64,000 nucleotides of DNA, taken from positions 13,150,556 to 13,214,555 of the forward strand of contig NW_004955438.1 of assembly GCF_000276665.1 (NCBI RefSeq). Reading direction: 5' to 3'. Every line of letters starts with the position of its first letter. Within the stretch, counting starts at the first letter, position 1. Position numbers and translations under genes: made by a program. Origin of the DNA: Chinchilla lanigera (taxonomy: Eukaryota > Chordata > Mammalia > Rodentia > Chinchillidae). Positions 45,380 to 57,209 of this stretch are shown here, piece by piece. The notes beneath the pieces were generated by a model. The model searched no databases and was not told where the DNA came from. It saw nothing but the letters and a program-made list of their open reading frames with translations.

Positions 45380-46370
45380 AACGCAGTCACCAAGTCAGCG
45401 CGGGAAACTAGCACTTGAGCTGGCTGAAAGGAACACTCGGGTCTTTGTGAGAAAGCAGTCTCCTTCTGAGGGATCCGTTGTCTGAAGAAGCCTTCAGGGC
45501 TTGCAGAGCTGCAGAACAACTCCGTCCTCCGCGGCCCGAGCTTCCAGAGAGTGGGCGGACCTGGCGAGGCGGCAGCCAATGAGAGAGTCTCTCGATGAGG
45601 TCATGCAGTTCCTCGGCACCTTATTGGCCGCTTCTCCGGGCATCGGCGGCCACGGAGCGGGCGCAGGCAGGGCTGGGCACCCGGTCGAAGCTTGCTCCCG
45701 GCTTTGCTTCACCCTGGGAAGCTCGAGGGACGCGATGAGTCAGGGTGAGGGGTGGCCTCATTGTGAAAATGCCCAGAAGAAAATGCTCTTCACCAAAAGA
45801 CTAGGTTTGCGTACTTTGCGGGAACCCTCGTTTTGTTTAGTGAAAGTAGAGGGTTGGTTTATTTTGTTTTGATCCAAACACAGCAATTCAGGAACCACGA
45901 GGCCGTTTAAGGACAGCGAGTAACGCGCCGCGGCTGGGTCACCTCTTTCTGTCCCATGGTGAGCCCCGATGACTTGCCGGGCCTACGAGGCCCGCGGGTG
46001 GGACCTGGGGACAGCGGCCCAAGCTCGCACTGGTGGCCTCGGTCCTCGTCCACCACCGTCCGCACTGCAGGCGGGAAAGTCCTGGGGCCTTCTTGCCGCA
46101 AGTGGCGAGCTTTCAATAAACCCGCTTTGTTCTTGAAATACTGCCCACACCAGCGTGGTGCCGGAGGGCGCGAACAGCCCCGCCTATTCTGGGCCATCAT
46201 TTCCGCGAACATCCCTTTTGCGGAAGGGCCCGGCAGGCCGCATGCCTGGGCCCGTCTGTGTCTTTTCAGAGGTTACTCTAGGGCCGAGGGTGGCCGCCCC
46301 ATTTTGGTGTGTCCGAGGCAGCCAACCGGGCCAGAAGAAATGGTCCCAACACTGTGTGCAGCCTGAGCGA
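45380..46370. promoter_or_regulatory. Orphan CpG island with paired CCAAT boxes
   Basis: A GC- and CpG-rich stretch in an intergenic setting. A forward CCAAT (45576-45580) and an inverted one (ATTGG, 45623-45627) lie 47 bp apart. An AP-1-type TGAGTCA lies at 45736-45742, and a good plus-strand splice donor CAGG|GTGAGG at 45744/45745. These support a promoter and first exon of an unannotated plus-strand transcript. No protein-like frame is convincing. The flanking region 46400-47270 has nothing assignable. Confidence 0.5.
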
Positions 46371-47269
46371 CTGGATGACCCTGGCTGAGGACGACCGCCC
46401 TGGCCAGGGAAGACAGGCAGCAGGGCAGACAGAGCCGACTGTGGGAGAAGAAGTGGCCATTTGTCATGTGTGTGGCCTCCTGGGCTCTCAGCCTCTTTTT
46501 CTCATCAGGTCTTCCCCACCTGATGAGTGGACTCTTCTGTCTGAGCTCAATGTGCCAGGCACATGCTGCGCTCCCGGAGGAGACAATAGGACCCGGAGAT
46601 TCAGTGCTGCCAGGCTGATGCCCTCAAATCAGGTGTGGGAGCGTGGCAGCCACGTTGTGCCCAGGAGGCTTCCAGGCCCCTGCTGTTCTGGAAGCTGCCT
46701 GAGCAGGGGACCCAGTGCCCAGCAGGGGCAGCAGCACTTTCTCTTTTTGCCAGGCGGGTCCCCAGGAGGATGCCAGCTGCTCACCAGGGAAGGTGGGCCC
46801 CTTCCCTGTGACTAATTCCAGTTCTACCTGAATCCGCCAGGATGCGTGTGTCTGTGGCTTCCTGCAGCAGGAGCACAGGCACCTGCTGGGCAAGGAGGGC
46901 ACGGGGGCCTGGCCAGAGGAAATGGCATTGCCTGAGGTGGGCTGAGGAGGGCAAGACGCCCCGGCTCAGTTTCCTTCAGGCGGGGTCGGCAGAGGGAAGT
47001 GAGTCATTAGCGGCTCAGGGCAGCATCCTCCAGTCCCGCAGGGGTGACGGGGTCGTGGGGATCTGAATGGCTGGAGAGTTTCCTGTACGCCTGCTTGCTT
47101 TCCTCTCTGAACTTTTTACTCAAGACAATTGTGCTTGTTCTCTCTGTGGTCAGAAGGTTAAGCGCGGGAGAGGAAGTGAGCAGGGCGTCTGGGTTTCTTA
47201 AGGAAGCCTCAGGGCATATCTGTTTTTCCTCCCAGAAAGCTGTTAAAGCCTCCCCAGGTTGTGTCTCTC

Positions 47270-47455
47270 CTGGTACTGGGGTTTGAAAACCAGGGCCTTG
47301 TGCATACTAGGCAAGACGTCTACTACTGAGCTACACTTCGAGCCCTTTTTGAGATAGAGTCTAAGTTGCATAGGCTGACTATGAACTCACAACCGTCCTG
47401 CCTCAGGCTCCTGAGTATCTGGGATTACAGGTGTGTGCCACTGTGCTCAGCTTCA
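47270..47455 (-). mobile_element. B1-ID dimeric SINE
   Basis: ID half GGTACTGGGGTTTGAAAACC followed by B1 half TTGAGATAGAGTCTAAGTTG on the plus strand. Confidence 0.85.
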
Positions 47456-47489
47456 AGAGTATTTGAAAAGACATGGACACAGAATTCCC

Positions 47490-47695
47490 TGGAGTTTTTT
47501 TTGTTTTGTTTTGTTTTTATTGTTGTTGTTGTTGGTTGGTTTGTTGGTTGATTGGTTTTTTGAGACAAGGTCTTGCTATGTAGTTCAGGCTGGCCTTGAA
47601 CTGTGTGACCAAGGCTGGCTTCCTATTTACCGTGATTTTCCTGCCTCAGCCTCCTGAAGCTGGGATGACAGGCATGTGCCACCATGCCCAGTCAG
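47490..47695 (-). mobile_element. B1-like SINE with long T/G-rich tail
   Basis: A GTT-rich tail (47494-47560) then TTTTTTGAGACAAGGTCTTG and GCTGGGATGACAGGCATGTG. Confidence 0.9.
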
Positions 47696-48269
47696 ATGTG
47701 TGTATAAAGACCGCCAAAACTGGAGTTGAGCAACTTGCTCACAGGCTTGATATCAACAGCAATTCCAAGTGGTCAACACAAAGTAGCTTCTGCATCTGAT
47801 CTGGTGAGATATTGGAGAACTGCTATTAAAATTGCCAATGGCTATTACCACTACAACTACTTTCCTGCTTCCAAAATGTGTCACCACCAGCGGCATCGTC
47901 GTGGGAAGCCCTGAATGTTGAGCTGAGGCTTTTGACTTCAGCCTGCTGGGTCCCCTTCTCATCCTAACAATAACCACACTCCAGGGGTCGGGGTCCTGCC
48001 CAGGCCCATGACCTTCCTGTCTGCGCACACCTCCGGCAAGGCCACCGTGCGCAGCTCAGCAGGCCGGGCTGGTTCTTCCCGCTCTGGGCCCCCCACAGAG
48101 CTGCACAGTATGCCTCCCGGCTCAGACCCCTAGTCTTTTCACAGCTACACCAACTTTGGATACCCAAATTACTAGACACTTTACATAGACTTTACAGAAT
48201 CAAGAATCACCCCAGGGAATGTTCCAGTCTTCTGATGCCAAGGGCCTATTACTGAGAGTGACTGCAGGA

Positions 48270-48355
48270 TGATAACATTTTCCCTATTTTACAGATAAGG
48301 AAACAAATGGAAGCCCAGGGAGGTCCAGCTTTTTAGTGGCCAGGACTCAGGTAAT
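48270..48355 (-). repeat. MIR fragment
   Basis: TATTTTACAGATAAGGAAAC and CCCAGGGAGGTCCAGC. Confidence 0.55.
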
Positions 48356-48987
48356 ATTGAGGGAAACTGTCAAACTTGCTAAGAAGGTGGGACTTGGAGA
48401 CAGAAGTTTCCCCCGACCTCCCACCTACCGCAGCCCGACTCTTGCTTCTTGCCAGGTTGGCCTAGCCATCATTTTAATTGCTTCTTAGCCACTCACGGCT
48501 AGGCCAAATTGTTTGCTGGAGGGACCCCGGCTGGCCTTCATCTCTGTTTCCTCTAAATCCTTGATGCCCATATCAGTACCAGCTGCAGCTGCAAGCTGCC
48601 ACAGGGCACAATTTAGGAAGCACTGACTGATGGTTCTGTTCAGCTATATCAGCTGTGACAGTGTCCCATAATGCTCTCAGAATTAGATGTGGATGCTTGG
48701 CAGACTTTATCTTCCAAAAACGAGATTCTTGAACCAATCTGGACATGTGGCTCAGCATTCTTTGCCACTGACCATTTTCCAAGGCACACAGGTAAAGGTG
48801 GCATCAGCGAGTCAGAGCAATTCCCTCATGGCAGCTTGGCCCATGGCCTGTGGTATGGTCACCTGGTTTTACCCTGGGGATTACTTCTTTGTCTTATAAA
48901 TAGCCGAGCACATGTCTGGGTGAGCTGTTAATCTGTGGGACTGGCGCTGAGACTTTGGAATCATGTCTACCTTGGTTACAGCACGTG

Positions 48988-48991
48988 CACG

Positions 48992-49029
<38 letters not shown>
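48988..49029 (+). repeat. (CA)n microsatellite
   Basis: GCACGCAC units grade into about 17 pure CA units. Confidence 0.97.
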
Positions 49030-49030
<1 letters not shown>

Positions 49031-49689
49031 CAGAGCTGACCAAAGTTAAACATAAAATGCAAAGCGTGAGCCTAATGTTGTGTGAGTAGCTGGATTTGAG
49101 AATGCATCATAGAATGAAGCATACTTAAACGTCCTAGCAAAACAGCCCTAGTGTTGTCCTGCCACCCACTCTTCTGGCCAGCACCCTGTGGGCTGGGGGA
49201 GAGGGCCTGGCTTTCTTCCCCGCAGCCCTGGGCAGAAGAGTTCAGGCTCTGTGAGAGGAGGGCGGATGGGACACGGGATGGGAGGGGAGAGCAAGGGCTC
49301 TGGAGGCAGGACTGGGAGGGCGAAGAGGAGGACCCTGGGCAGGGTGTGAGTGACTGGTGCAAAGCTGCTTTCTCAGCAAAACAAAACCAAAAATTAACCA
49401 CTACTCTCTTTTATTCACACAATTTTTAAAAGCTTTAGAAAAAAGTGTCCTACAGTTTCAAACTTGATGCAAAATCTAAACAAATAAGTGTACTGGATGC
49501 GGCCCAGCTGTTGGGGCCCAAATGCAACCGGGAAGCAAATGAAGCTTGACTCCTGGCCACCTGAGGGCCTCAGCAGGACACATTTATTTCCCTTCCAAAT
49601 CTTTGTCTATGCCAGCGGAGCTGGGATGGAATCATCTTGAGAACAGCTCTCGGGCCACTGGTCCTGAGCAGTGCCACTCGGGAAGTGAG

Positions 49690-50150
49690 TGTGTTAGTCA
49701 GTGCTGCACTGCTGGACGAAATACTTTCCATGCACAACTTAAAGGAGAGATTTATTTTGGCTCACACTTGGGGGGTTGGGTCCCTGGCTGGCTGGCTCTG
49801 TTGCTTTAAGGCCTGTGCGCAGGTGCAAACATCTGGCAGAAGAAGGCTGTTCACTTCCTGGCGTCCTGGAAGCAGAGAGCCAGGGCCTGAGAGGAAGGCG
49901 CCAGGGACCAGGTATCACCCCATGGCCAGGCCCTTGACCTGCTCCTTTCAGCCAGGTCCCACCTCCTGTGTCCATCGCCTCCTGACAATGCCATCAAATC
50001 ATAGTCGCATAATGGGTTCACGATTGACAAATCCACTTGATAAAATTGTAGCCTCACGATTCAATTACTTCCCCAAAGCCCATCAGCAACCAAACCTTCC
50101 ACATAACGAGACACTTTGGGGAACATTTTTGATCGCAAGGATAACACCCA
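49690..50150 (-). mobile_element. MaLR-type LTR, antisense
   Basis: GTGTTAGTCAGTGCTGCACT opens it on the plus strand (the LTR end), AGATTTATTTTGGCTCACAC carries the inverted poly(A) signal, and it closes near CAAGGATAACACC (the LTR start). Confidence 0.65.
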
Positions 50151-51345
50151 TCCAAGGGCACTGCAATGTGGGGTGGTTTTGTCCCTGGGTTTTGAAAGCC
50201 ATCTCCGTTGTGATGTGTTTAGGTGGGTGTGATGGAAAACTTGTGTCCCTCAGCTAAGTAAAAAATACCCCAATGCCACAAAATAGGAGGAGGAAAACAG
50301 CTGTCGTGAAACAGCAGCTGCAGGTCTTCTCGGCTTGCCTGTCCAGGTGCAGGGATCCTCTGCCCTGTGATCTGGGGCGGGCAGCTGGATCTCAGGAGTC
50401 TCAGTGCGCTGTCCCATTTCCCAGCTGCGAGCTGCGTGGAAACAGGGAGCTCCTCGCTCCCATCGGTCCTTCCCCACACTCGGCCTCAGTCACAGGTCCT
50501 GGAGGGCGGCGTAAGCTGCGCTGACCTCCTGGCTGTCCGGGGAAGACAGCGCCCCCACTGGACACTGGAGGGCCAGGCATCCTTGTGTCCGCAGCTTCAC
50601 CTTTCTGGACTTTCTTCATTTTTCCGTCCTAGCTGGAGGTCTAAATCATAGGGTCACAAGACAGCTTCTTGGAGGGTCCGGGGAGGCAATCCATTCTCTT
50701 GCCCTTTCGAGCATCCAGACACCACCTGTGTCCTAGGCTTGTGGCCCCTTCCACTGTCTTCACAGCCAGCAGCATCTCCTCGGAGCTCCTGCCTCCTTCA
50801 GGTCAGCCCCCAGGGAATCCAGGGTCACCTCACCACCACAGGTGCTTCCCTTAATCCCATCTGCAAGGAGCCTTTGGCCGCGGGAGGTAGCTGACCACAG
50901 GTTCTGGGATCTGGATGTAGACATGGAGCAGGGGGCGTTACTGTATCTAGAAGAGGGTTCCTACTGCTCCTTCACAGGCCCAGGTGGGGGCAGCCCAGGA
51001 GCCTGGGAACTGGGGATGGAGAACTGGTAATGGGGACCCAGGTGTCCCTTCCTTCCTGATCTGCTCAGAGGCTTCTTCTTGGCAGCTGCTGACTATATGA
51101 CGGGGGAGGACAGTGAGGACAAGACTGCTGGCGACTGGCGTGGCAGGTGCTTTCTCTCCCTTTAGGAGTGCGGCTCAAAAACTCTGCTTCAGGATCCGCA
51201 CAAACGCTAGGGCGAGCATAGTTACCTTGTGCCCTCTAAGATGTGAAAGTACCGACCTGTACTGCCGTGCTTCTTTAAAGACTGTCATTGTAAAAAACAA
51301 GATCAACTCTGCTTCCCCCCCAAAGACCCCCACAAATCCACATCA
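50150..51345. other. Unassigned intergenic DNA
   Basis: Moderately GC-rich, no repeat I can name and no convincing reading frame. Several 70-100-residue frames overlap on both strands, as expected by chance at this base composition. Confidence 0.5.
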
Positions 51346-51371
51346 GTATCAGGCGTTTATATATCGACAGG

Positions 51372-51377
51372 TTTATT
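51372..51377 (-). terminator. Poly(A) signal AATAAA with GU-rich downstream element
   Basis: On the minus strand, CAAAAAAGAATAAACCTGTC is followed within about 60 bases by TGTGGATTTGTGGGGGTCTT, a good downstream element. The likely cleavage site is about 51350-51360. Transcribed DNA would lie to the right (51.4 kb upward). No L1 or LTR phrase is seen around it, so it is not obviously a retroelement end. Confidence 0.5.
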
Positions 51378-51379
51378 CT

Positions 51380-53960
51380 TTTTTGAAGCTCGAACAAATA
51401 CATCTTTACACTCACAGAAGTTGGTAAAAAGTAAGCCCTTACTGCTTTGCTAAAAATAAAACTCATACATAAAGCTTGCCAGCCAGGTTCCCTGAACAAG
51501 AAAACATCACATTACTGCAGTACATTGACTTTTTGAATCGTGTTTTTTTTTTAAAGCCAACAAAAAGCATTCCCACCTGCCTCAACCTGGGAAGACTAAC
51601 TTCGATACCGTGAAGGGGAAAAGCACATGCCTCTTAGAACTATTCACAATGAGTAGACATAGAACTCTGAAGATGCTCAATAAATAGGATATAAAATTCT
51701 GAGAGCTTACCTTTAATCAAAGGCAGTACCAGTATCATTAGAGTAAAGCATTCAAAGGACATTAAAATAGCTATGCATATCTACAGCAACAAAAGGAACA
51801 TGTCACATTTATGCTCCTAAATTATCCCAGAAGAGGGAACACTCATTATAAATTAATACTGCAAGATTCTAGCCCAGCTAGAATGAATCAGTTTTTAAAA
51901 ATCTACCATAAAGTATATAAATATAGAATTCAGGAAAGCAGGGAAAGAAAAGCTACTGCTTACTGAATGCAGGAGGTAGCAAGCAAAAATGTCACTCCCC
52001 TGGGGTGGATCAATGCTAATAAAAATAATGAGAGGGGGAAGAAAATGAGGATACAAAATAAAATTGATTCTTGATGTGAGAATAATTTTATTCCTTGCAT
52101 AAAAATGCCTTATGTTCTTCTACAGAGACCTAGAAAAAAAAAGCCATGCAAATAAAATTCAAATTACATGCCAGTAGATTGACTGTCAAAGGTTGGCCCC
52201 AGAAGGAGTTTTCTTAGAGGTCGAGGACCTGTTGTAATTCCCATCCAAATTAATGTTTACACCCTAATGAGAGGAGCCCAGCTACTGGAACCAAACCCAA
52301 TCTGTGTCCATAGACTCTAGACTTCTGAATAGTGCTTTTCGCTTCTTTGTAAAAGAAAAGTTGGGGACAGGGTGGGGGTTGAGAGAGGGGCAAAGAGATC
52401 CAGAAGTGAAAAAATGTCCTTGTGGCAGGAGGCAGGCAGATGACAGGGAAGATCAACAAAGGAAAAACGCAAGCAATGTCTGCAAACAGAAGGGTTCAGC
52501 CCACTGACGTGGAGCAAGTGCATCCAGTTCTAACCGGAGAAGCTGCCTGGGGGTCTGAACACAATAGATGCCGCTCCCCGTGTGCGGAATGATGGATCAG
52601 CTCCCGCTTATCAGGCAGCGAACACAGCCAGCCACACAAAGGCCCCAAAGACACCTTCCGCACCAGCCCTTTGAAACGGGAACAAAGTTCTGGCTGTCGC
52701 CGAACAAGCACCCACGCGTCTAAAAACAGAAGTTTTTGAAAAGGGCATGGAGTACAAATCTTTTATTTTATAAACAGATCCACTCCGGCTGGCTCTTCTT
52801 CCGCTCCACAGGCTGCCTTGGACTGCCACAAAGCTGATGTGACTGGACAGAAAACTGCTTAAGGTAGTTCAGCGGGTGGCTACACATGGATCTTCGCTGT
52901 CAGGGTTTGGTCTCTGGGTGACTCATCAAGTACGGATGGTGACGCAGTGACCCCGACTCAGGAAGGTCAGGCTCAGCTTCCCTCAGCGGGAGAAAGGAGG
53001 ATATGAAGGGACTGTACTGGGAATGTACTGTGTGCACGTATGAAAAAAGTGAAAAGAGAAAATTAAGGCGATTTACATGTGGATGCTAAATTGGGCCGGT
53101 TAGCAAAACCAAGGTACTGTCATTTCCCAAAGATAGAATCAAGAGCGGAGTTAACATCAGTGCCACCTACAGGAAAGCCTGAAGGACAGGCAGCACACGG
53201 CCTCCCAGGCTTCTTAGCTGGCAGCTCGCAGACACCAGAACTCCAGCCCATGGGCCTTGGAAGGAGGCTTCTGAGCTCTGGGAGGGGATCTGCTCCCTGC
53301 GGGCTCTGTCCGCGCGGCTTCCTTCCTCTGGGCGCCATCAGAGGTCACAGCATCCCTTCTCAGCCACTGACCTGAAGTGAACTCCCTTCACTCACTCTGA
53401 AGGAACTTTAAATAAATGATAATGACTAACCCAGCTGCTGCAGCAGGGCAAAAACCAAAGTCACGACTATGGTCCACTGAAAAAACAGGTGTCCTTTCCC
53501 TCCTTGCCACCATAAATACCAAATAGAAGAAAAGACAAAGACAAGAAAATACATTCACATTATTAAGAAAATGGAGAAAATCTAATCAGTAGGGAAAACT
53601 ATGAGGAAAAAAAAAAAACCCATCTGAATATACAGAGTTAACTAGACTTTCAAAGTAAGAACAGCATTCAAAAAAATTTTTAAATGCTCCCATCTGCTAA
53701 GATAATAAGTGATTAGTTCCAAGTTCTAGAAAATTCTAGAACAAAAGGTGCGCATCAAAGTGGTGAGGCAGCTGCTTGCCCTTCCCAAAGGTCTGCAGGA
53801 AGAGGTCAGGCAAGCACCGCTCGGTGAGGTCACTGAGGAGCGCTGCGTTCCGCAAAGCTAAAGCTCCTAAACCCTGCGATTCTTCACTTCTGATGTGCTG
53901 TGACTCTGGTCTGCTCCGGTTGTCTATGCAGCCCACAGAAATGAAGCCGGTTCAAATAAA
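51380..53960 (-). other. Candidate distal 3' UTR (repeat-poor, AT-rich)
   Basis: 2.6 kb with no SINE, LINE or LTR that I recognise, in a window where such elements occur about every 2 kb. It ends at the minus-strand poly(A) signal at 51.37 kb. A second AATAAA (plus-strand TTTATT at 52762-52767) could be an internal signal. By human gene order the next minus-strand gene is RPS6KA5. No coding exon of it is visible, so the assignment is inference. Confidence 0.35.
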
Positions 53961-54214
53961 AGGCATACTATCAATTAGCTGAGCGCAATGATGTGTCTTA
54001 AACCCACACTCAGACCAACAATGTGCATTGTATAAATTGTTACTTATACTATTCAAGACCAATAAATATTAAAAATCCATCTCATTTTACACCTACCTTA
54101 TTCTGTGTTTACTTCAAATTGCTAATTAATATTTGCTATATAGAATCAAGCACAGATAATTTTAAAATTAATCTATGTGGCAGAAAATCATTGTTAAAAA
54201 TCAACCCAACCCCC

Positions 54215-54330
54215 TAAAAGAAGACTCAAGATGTATTATGTACAGGTTCAAGTTCCTTATGATGAATGTGGTCATTATGTATAGCTAGAATGTACCAATA
54301 AATTTAATTTTTAAAAAATCGACTCTATAT
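54215..54330 (+). mobile_element. L1 3'-end fragment
   Basis: GTACAGGTTCAAGTTCCTTA, TGATGAATGTGGTCATTATG and the CAATAAATTTAATTTTTAAA tail match the end of the L1 at 35765-35860. Confidence 0.75.
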
Positions 54331-54359
54331 ATTGCCTATCTTTGGGATTGAGGTATCTT

Positions 54360-54475
54360 TTTTTTTTATTTGTTTGTTTGTTTGTTTTTGTTTTTCTTCT
54401 GGTACCAGGAATTGAACTCACGACCTTGCATTTGCCAGGCAGGGGCTTTGCCGCTGAGCTAAATCCCCAGCCCCA
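54360..54475 (-). mobile_element. ID SINE
   Basis: T/G-rich tail, then GGTACCAGGAATTGAACTCA and GCCGCTGAGCTAAATCCCCA, nearly the same as the copy at 7309. Confidence 0.92.
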
Positions 54476-55351
54476 AGAGACTGAGGCATCTTATAGAGTC
54501 TTTTCCTGGCCTTTCATTGGTCCTTCAGTGTGCTGGCGAGGGAGGGAAGGTATAAGTATCTCCACTTTGGGATGAAGAAATGGGGGATCAGAGAGGCTGA
54601 GCAATTTTCTCAGAGTCGCCAAATCTGTAGTCAGTCTGAAAATCAGTGCAACGCTGCCCACCTACCTCCTTTTGGGAAAATCATGTCTTTTAAAATATAA
54701 ATTTCATCTAAAATGGTCCCTCAAATCTGCAGCTCACAAACAATGTTTAATGCCTTCCACTGTTTAAATGCCTTCAAAGGAAACAAATACTCATGTATTA
54801 GGTCACTTATTCTAGAACCCACTAGAATAAGATCTGGTTGGAAAATACTTTCAAGGTAAAGTGCAAAGTTCAACTGAAAATCAGCCCATTATATTTGTGC
54901 GCTGTTAGTATTGTTATCTAATGCTGCAGGGGAGCACTGCTAATTCAGTTTGCTATGTGAGTGGCCTACAGGCAACTTCCATTTCTCCATGTTAAAAATA
55001 TCTTTAAACAAAAATAAATCTCAGTACTTCTGGGAGAAATATTATTAAGTCTACAAAGCAGTCACAAAGAAAGGAAGCCTAGAATGTTAGCACAAAGTAC
55101 TGTATGTGCTTGTGATTCTACACATAAAACGAGATCACTATGCACACAAATTTGTTGTGATACTTTAATTTTCCTATCTTCAAACATAAACTTTGGAAAA
55201 TTCCTGTAAGTGAAACAACTTTATATGGGACAGATGTTTTCATATTTGCCACTGCAGAAACTCCTTAGGTTGTCATCCACAAAGTGAACCCCAAACCTAG
55301 CAGAAGGGTAGATTCGTCAAACTAAACTTTCCCATCAACAAATGTCATCAA

Positions 55352-55450
55352 CCGTGAAGTGGCAATGCACTCCTGTAATCCCAGCTATTAGGAAGGCTGA
55401 GGTAAGAGGACAGCAAGTTCAAGGCCAGCCTGGGCAACTTCGATATAACT
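55352..55450 (+). mobile_element. B1-like SINE (partial)
   Basis: GAAGTGGCAATGCACTCCTG through AAGGCCAGCCTGGGCAACTT. Confidence 0.8.
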
Positions 55451-55451
55451 C

Positions 55452-55520
55452 AAAATAGATCGTGTACAGGTACAAATTCCTTATGATGAATGCGGTCAAA
55501 TCAAACTCAAATAATAAAAA
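55452..55520 (+). mobile_element. L1 3'-tail-like fragment
   Basis: GTACAGGTACAAATTCCTTA and TGATGAATGCGGTC repeat the L1 tail phrases at 35775 and 54240. Confidence 0.6.
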
Positions 55521-55689
55521 CAGGGTTGTGGATGTAGTTGAGTGGTTGACCACCTGGGTTCAATCTCGACTACTTCTAGAAAGAAGACAAGAAAGACAGA
55601 AGACAGGAAAAAAGGCTATTCTTGGATGGAGAGGGACTTGCAAGCTGAAAAAGGGAGAGATTCTGAGGGATTCATTCCGTTATTTAGGT

Positions 55690-55772
55690 AACACTGGATC
55701 TGGGGAAGGGTCTAGCTCAGTGGTACCGTGCACACCCAGTCCTGGGTTCAATCCCCAGCACCAAAAAAGGTG
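55690..55772 (+). mobile_element. ID SINE
   Basis: GGTCTAGCTCAGTGGTACCG and GGGTTCAATCCCCAGCACCA. Confidence 0.85.
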
Positions 55773-55894
55773 GTGTCTACAGAAATCAAACAAGTAAGTA
55801 AAATGCATTCTTTACTTCATCCTAAAAAATAAACAAAAACAAAGCATCAATGAAACAAAACAAAGAAACAAAAACATAGGTTGTTTTACTTTGT

Positions 55895-56005
55895 TAGTTT
55901 TGGTTTTTTGAGATGGGCTCCATGTAGCTCAAACTGGCCTCAAACTCAAGGTGATCCTCTTCGGTTAGCATCCTGAGTGCTGGTATCATTACCATGCCTA
56001 GCTCC
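55895..56005 (-). mobile_element. B1-like SINE (diverged)
   Basis: TTTTTTGAGATGGGCTCCAT through ATTACCATGCCTAGCTCC. Confidence 0.75.
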
Positions 56006-56679
56006 TATGGGTGTTTTACATACTCCAGGATTAATGTTCTGAAGTTTCTGTGTTAAATAAAATCCTTTCCTAGATTTAAAAGTGATTTAAAATAATCCTG
56101 GAACTCTGGGATATTATCACCCTTTGCAGCTACATTAGGTCTGTGAGAAACCAATGCAGTATTACTAGATCACACCCTCTGTGTCTGTATGTTCCACTTA
56201 AAAAGAAACTAACATGGATTTCTCATGCCCTTTGGTTGGTCACTGATAGGCAAGAGTTCTTCAATACAGGCAGGGACTGCAGACAGTCCATGTAAGAATG
56301 GGTTTATCGCTTAGATGTTGCATAGGTCCTGCTTAACATTAAAACATAGTATTCTATATCCATCCACACGTTACTCAGCCCAGGGAAAAATACGATTGAA
56401 AGGAGGTTCCTTGTGTTTAGCTGGGCCTCTGGGGTTACCTGTAAGAGACAAATTTACTTTGTGCCCCAAGACTTCATTTCTCCTTGTAAAAGATTTCCCA
56501 ACTATTCTTAAAATAGGGTTGGTGCCAAAGAAAGGAGGGCTTGGATGGTGTTCTCTAAACAGCAAGGTGTTAGAAGTGACTTTCTCAAAATAACTACATC
56601 TTTTTTAGCTGGTAGCTCTTTTTTGTGCATGTGGTTTTAAAAAAATTAAAATGAAATTCACAGAACATAAAGTTTAACA

Positions 56680-56800
56680 GTTTATGCCTGGCAGTGGAGT
56701 GTACCTGTAGCCCCAGCTACTTGGGAGGCTGAGGCAGGAGGATCATGAGCCCGGATTTGACGTACACCTGGGCAACAGAAACGGCTTCATGTATTTAAAC
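56680..56800 (+). mobile_element. B1-like SINE
   Basis: TGCCTGGCAGTGGAGTGTAC and CTACTTGGGAGGCTGAGGCA. Confidence 0.85.
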
Positions 56801-57044
56801 AGCCAAAAAAATCATTTTAAGCCCATCATACAGAAGATGTTAGTATATTTCTGTTGTACAACTATTACCACTGTCCAAATCCAGTACAATTTCATCCCCC
56901 CTAAATGTGATCCGTACCCTTAAGCCGTCATTTCTTTCCTCCTCCCAGCAGCTGTGGAAACCATGGGTCTTTCTGTCTCTGTGGATTTGCCTAGCCAGAC
57001 GTTTTGTATAAGTAGAATTTTATAATATATGACCCTTTGTGTTT

Positions 57045-57165
57045 GTGTCTCTTTAAAAACAAGGTCTCACTATACAGTCCAAGTTGGTCTTGAGCTCACT
57101 ATGCAGCCTCAAACTTACGGTGATCCACCTGCCTCAGCCTCCCAAGTACCAGAGTTACGGCTTTT
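57045..57165 (-). mobile_element. B1-like SINE
   Basis: AACAAGGTCTCACTATACAG through CCTCAGCCTCCCAAGTACCA. Confidence 0.85.
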
Positions 57166-57209
57166 CCACAGTATCTGGTAGTGGTTAAGCCATTTCCAGA
57201 GGGCTATAG

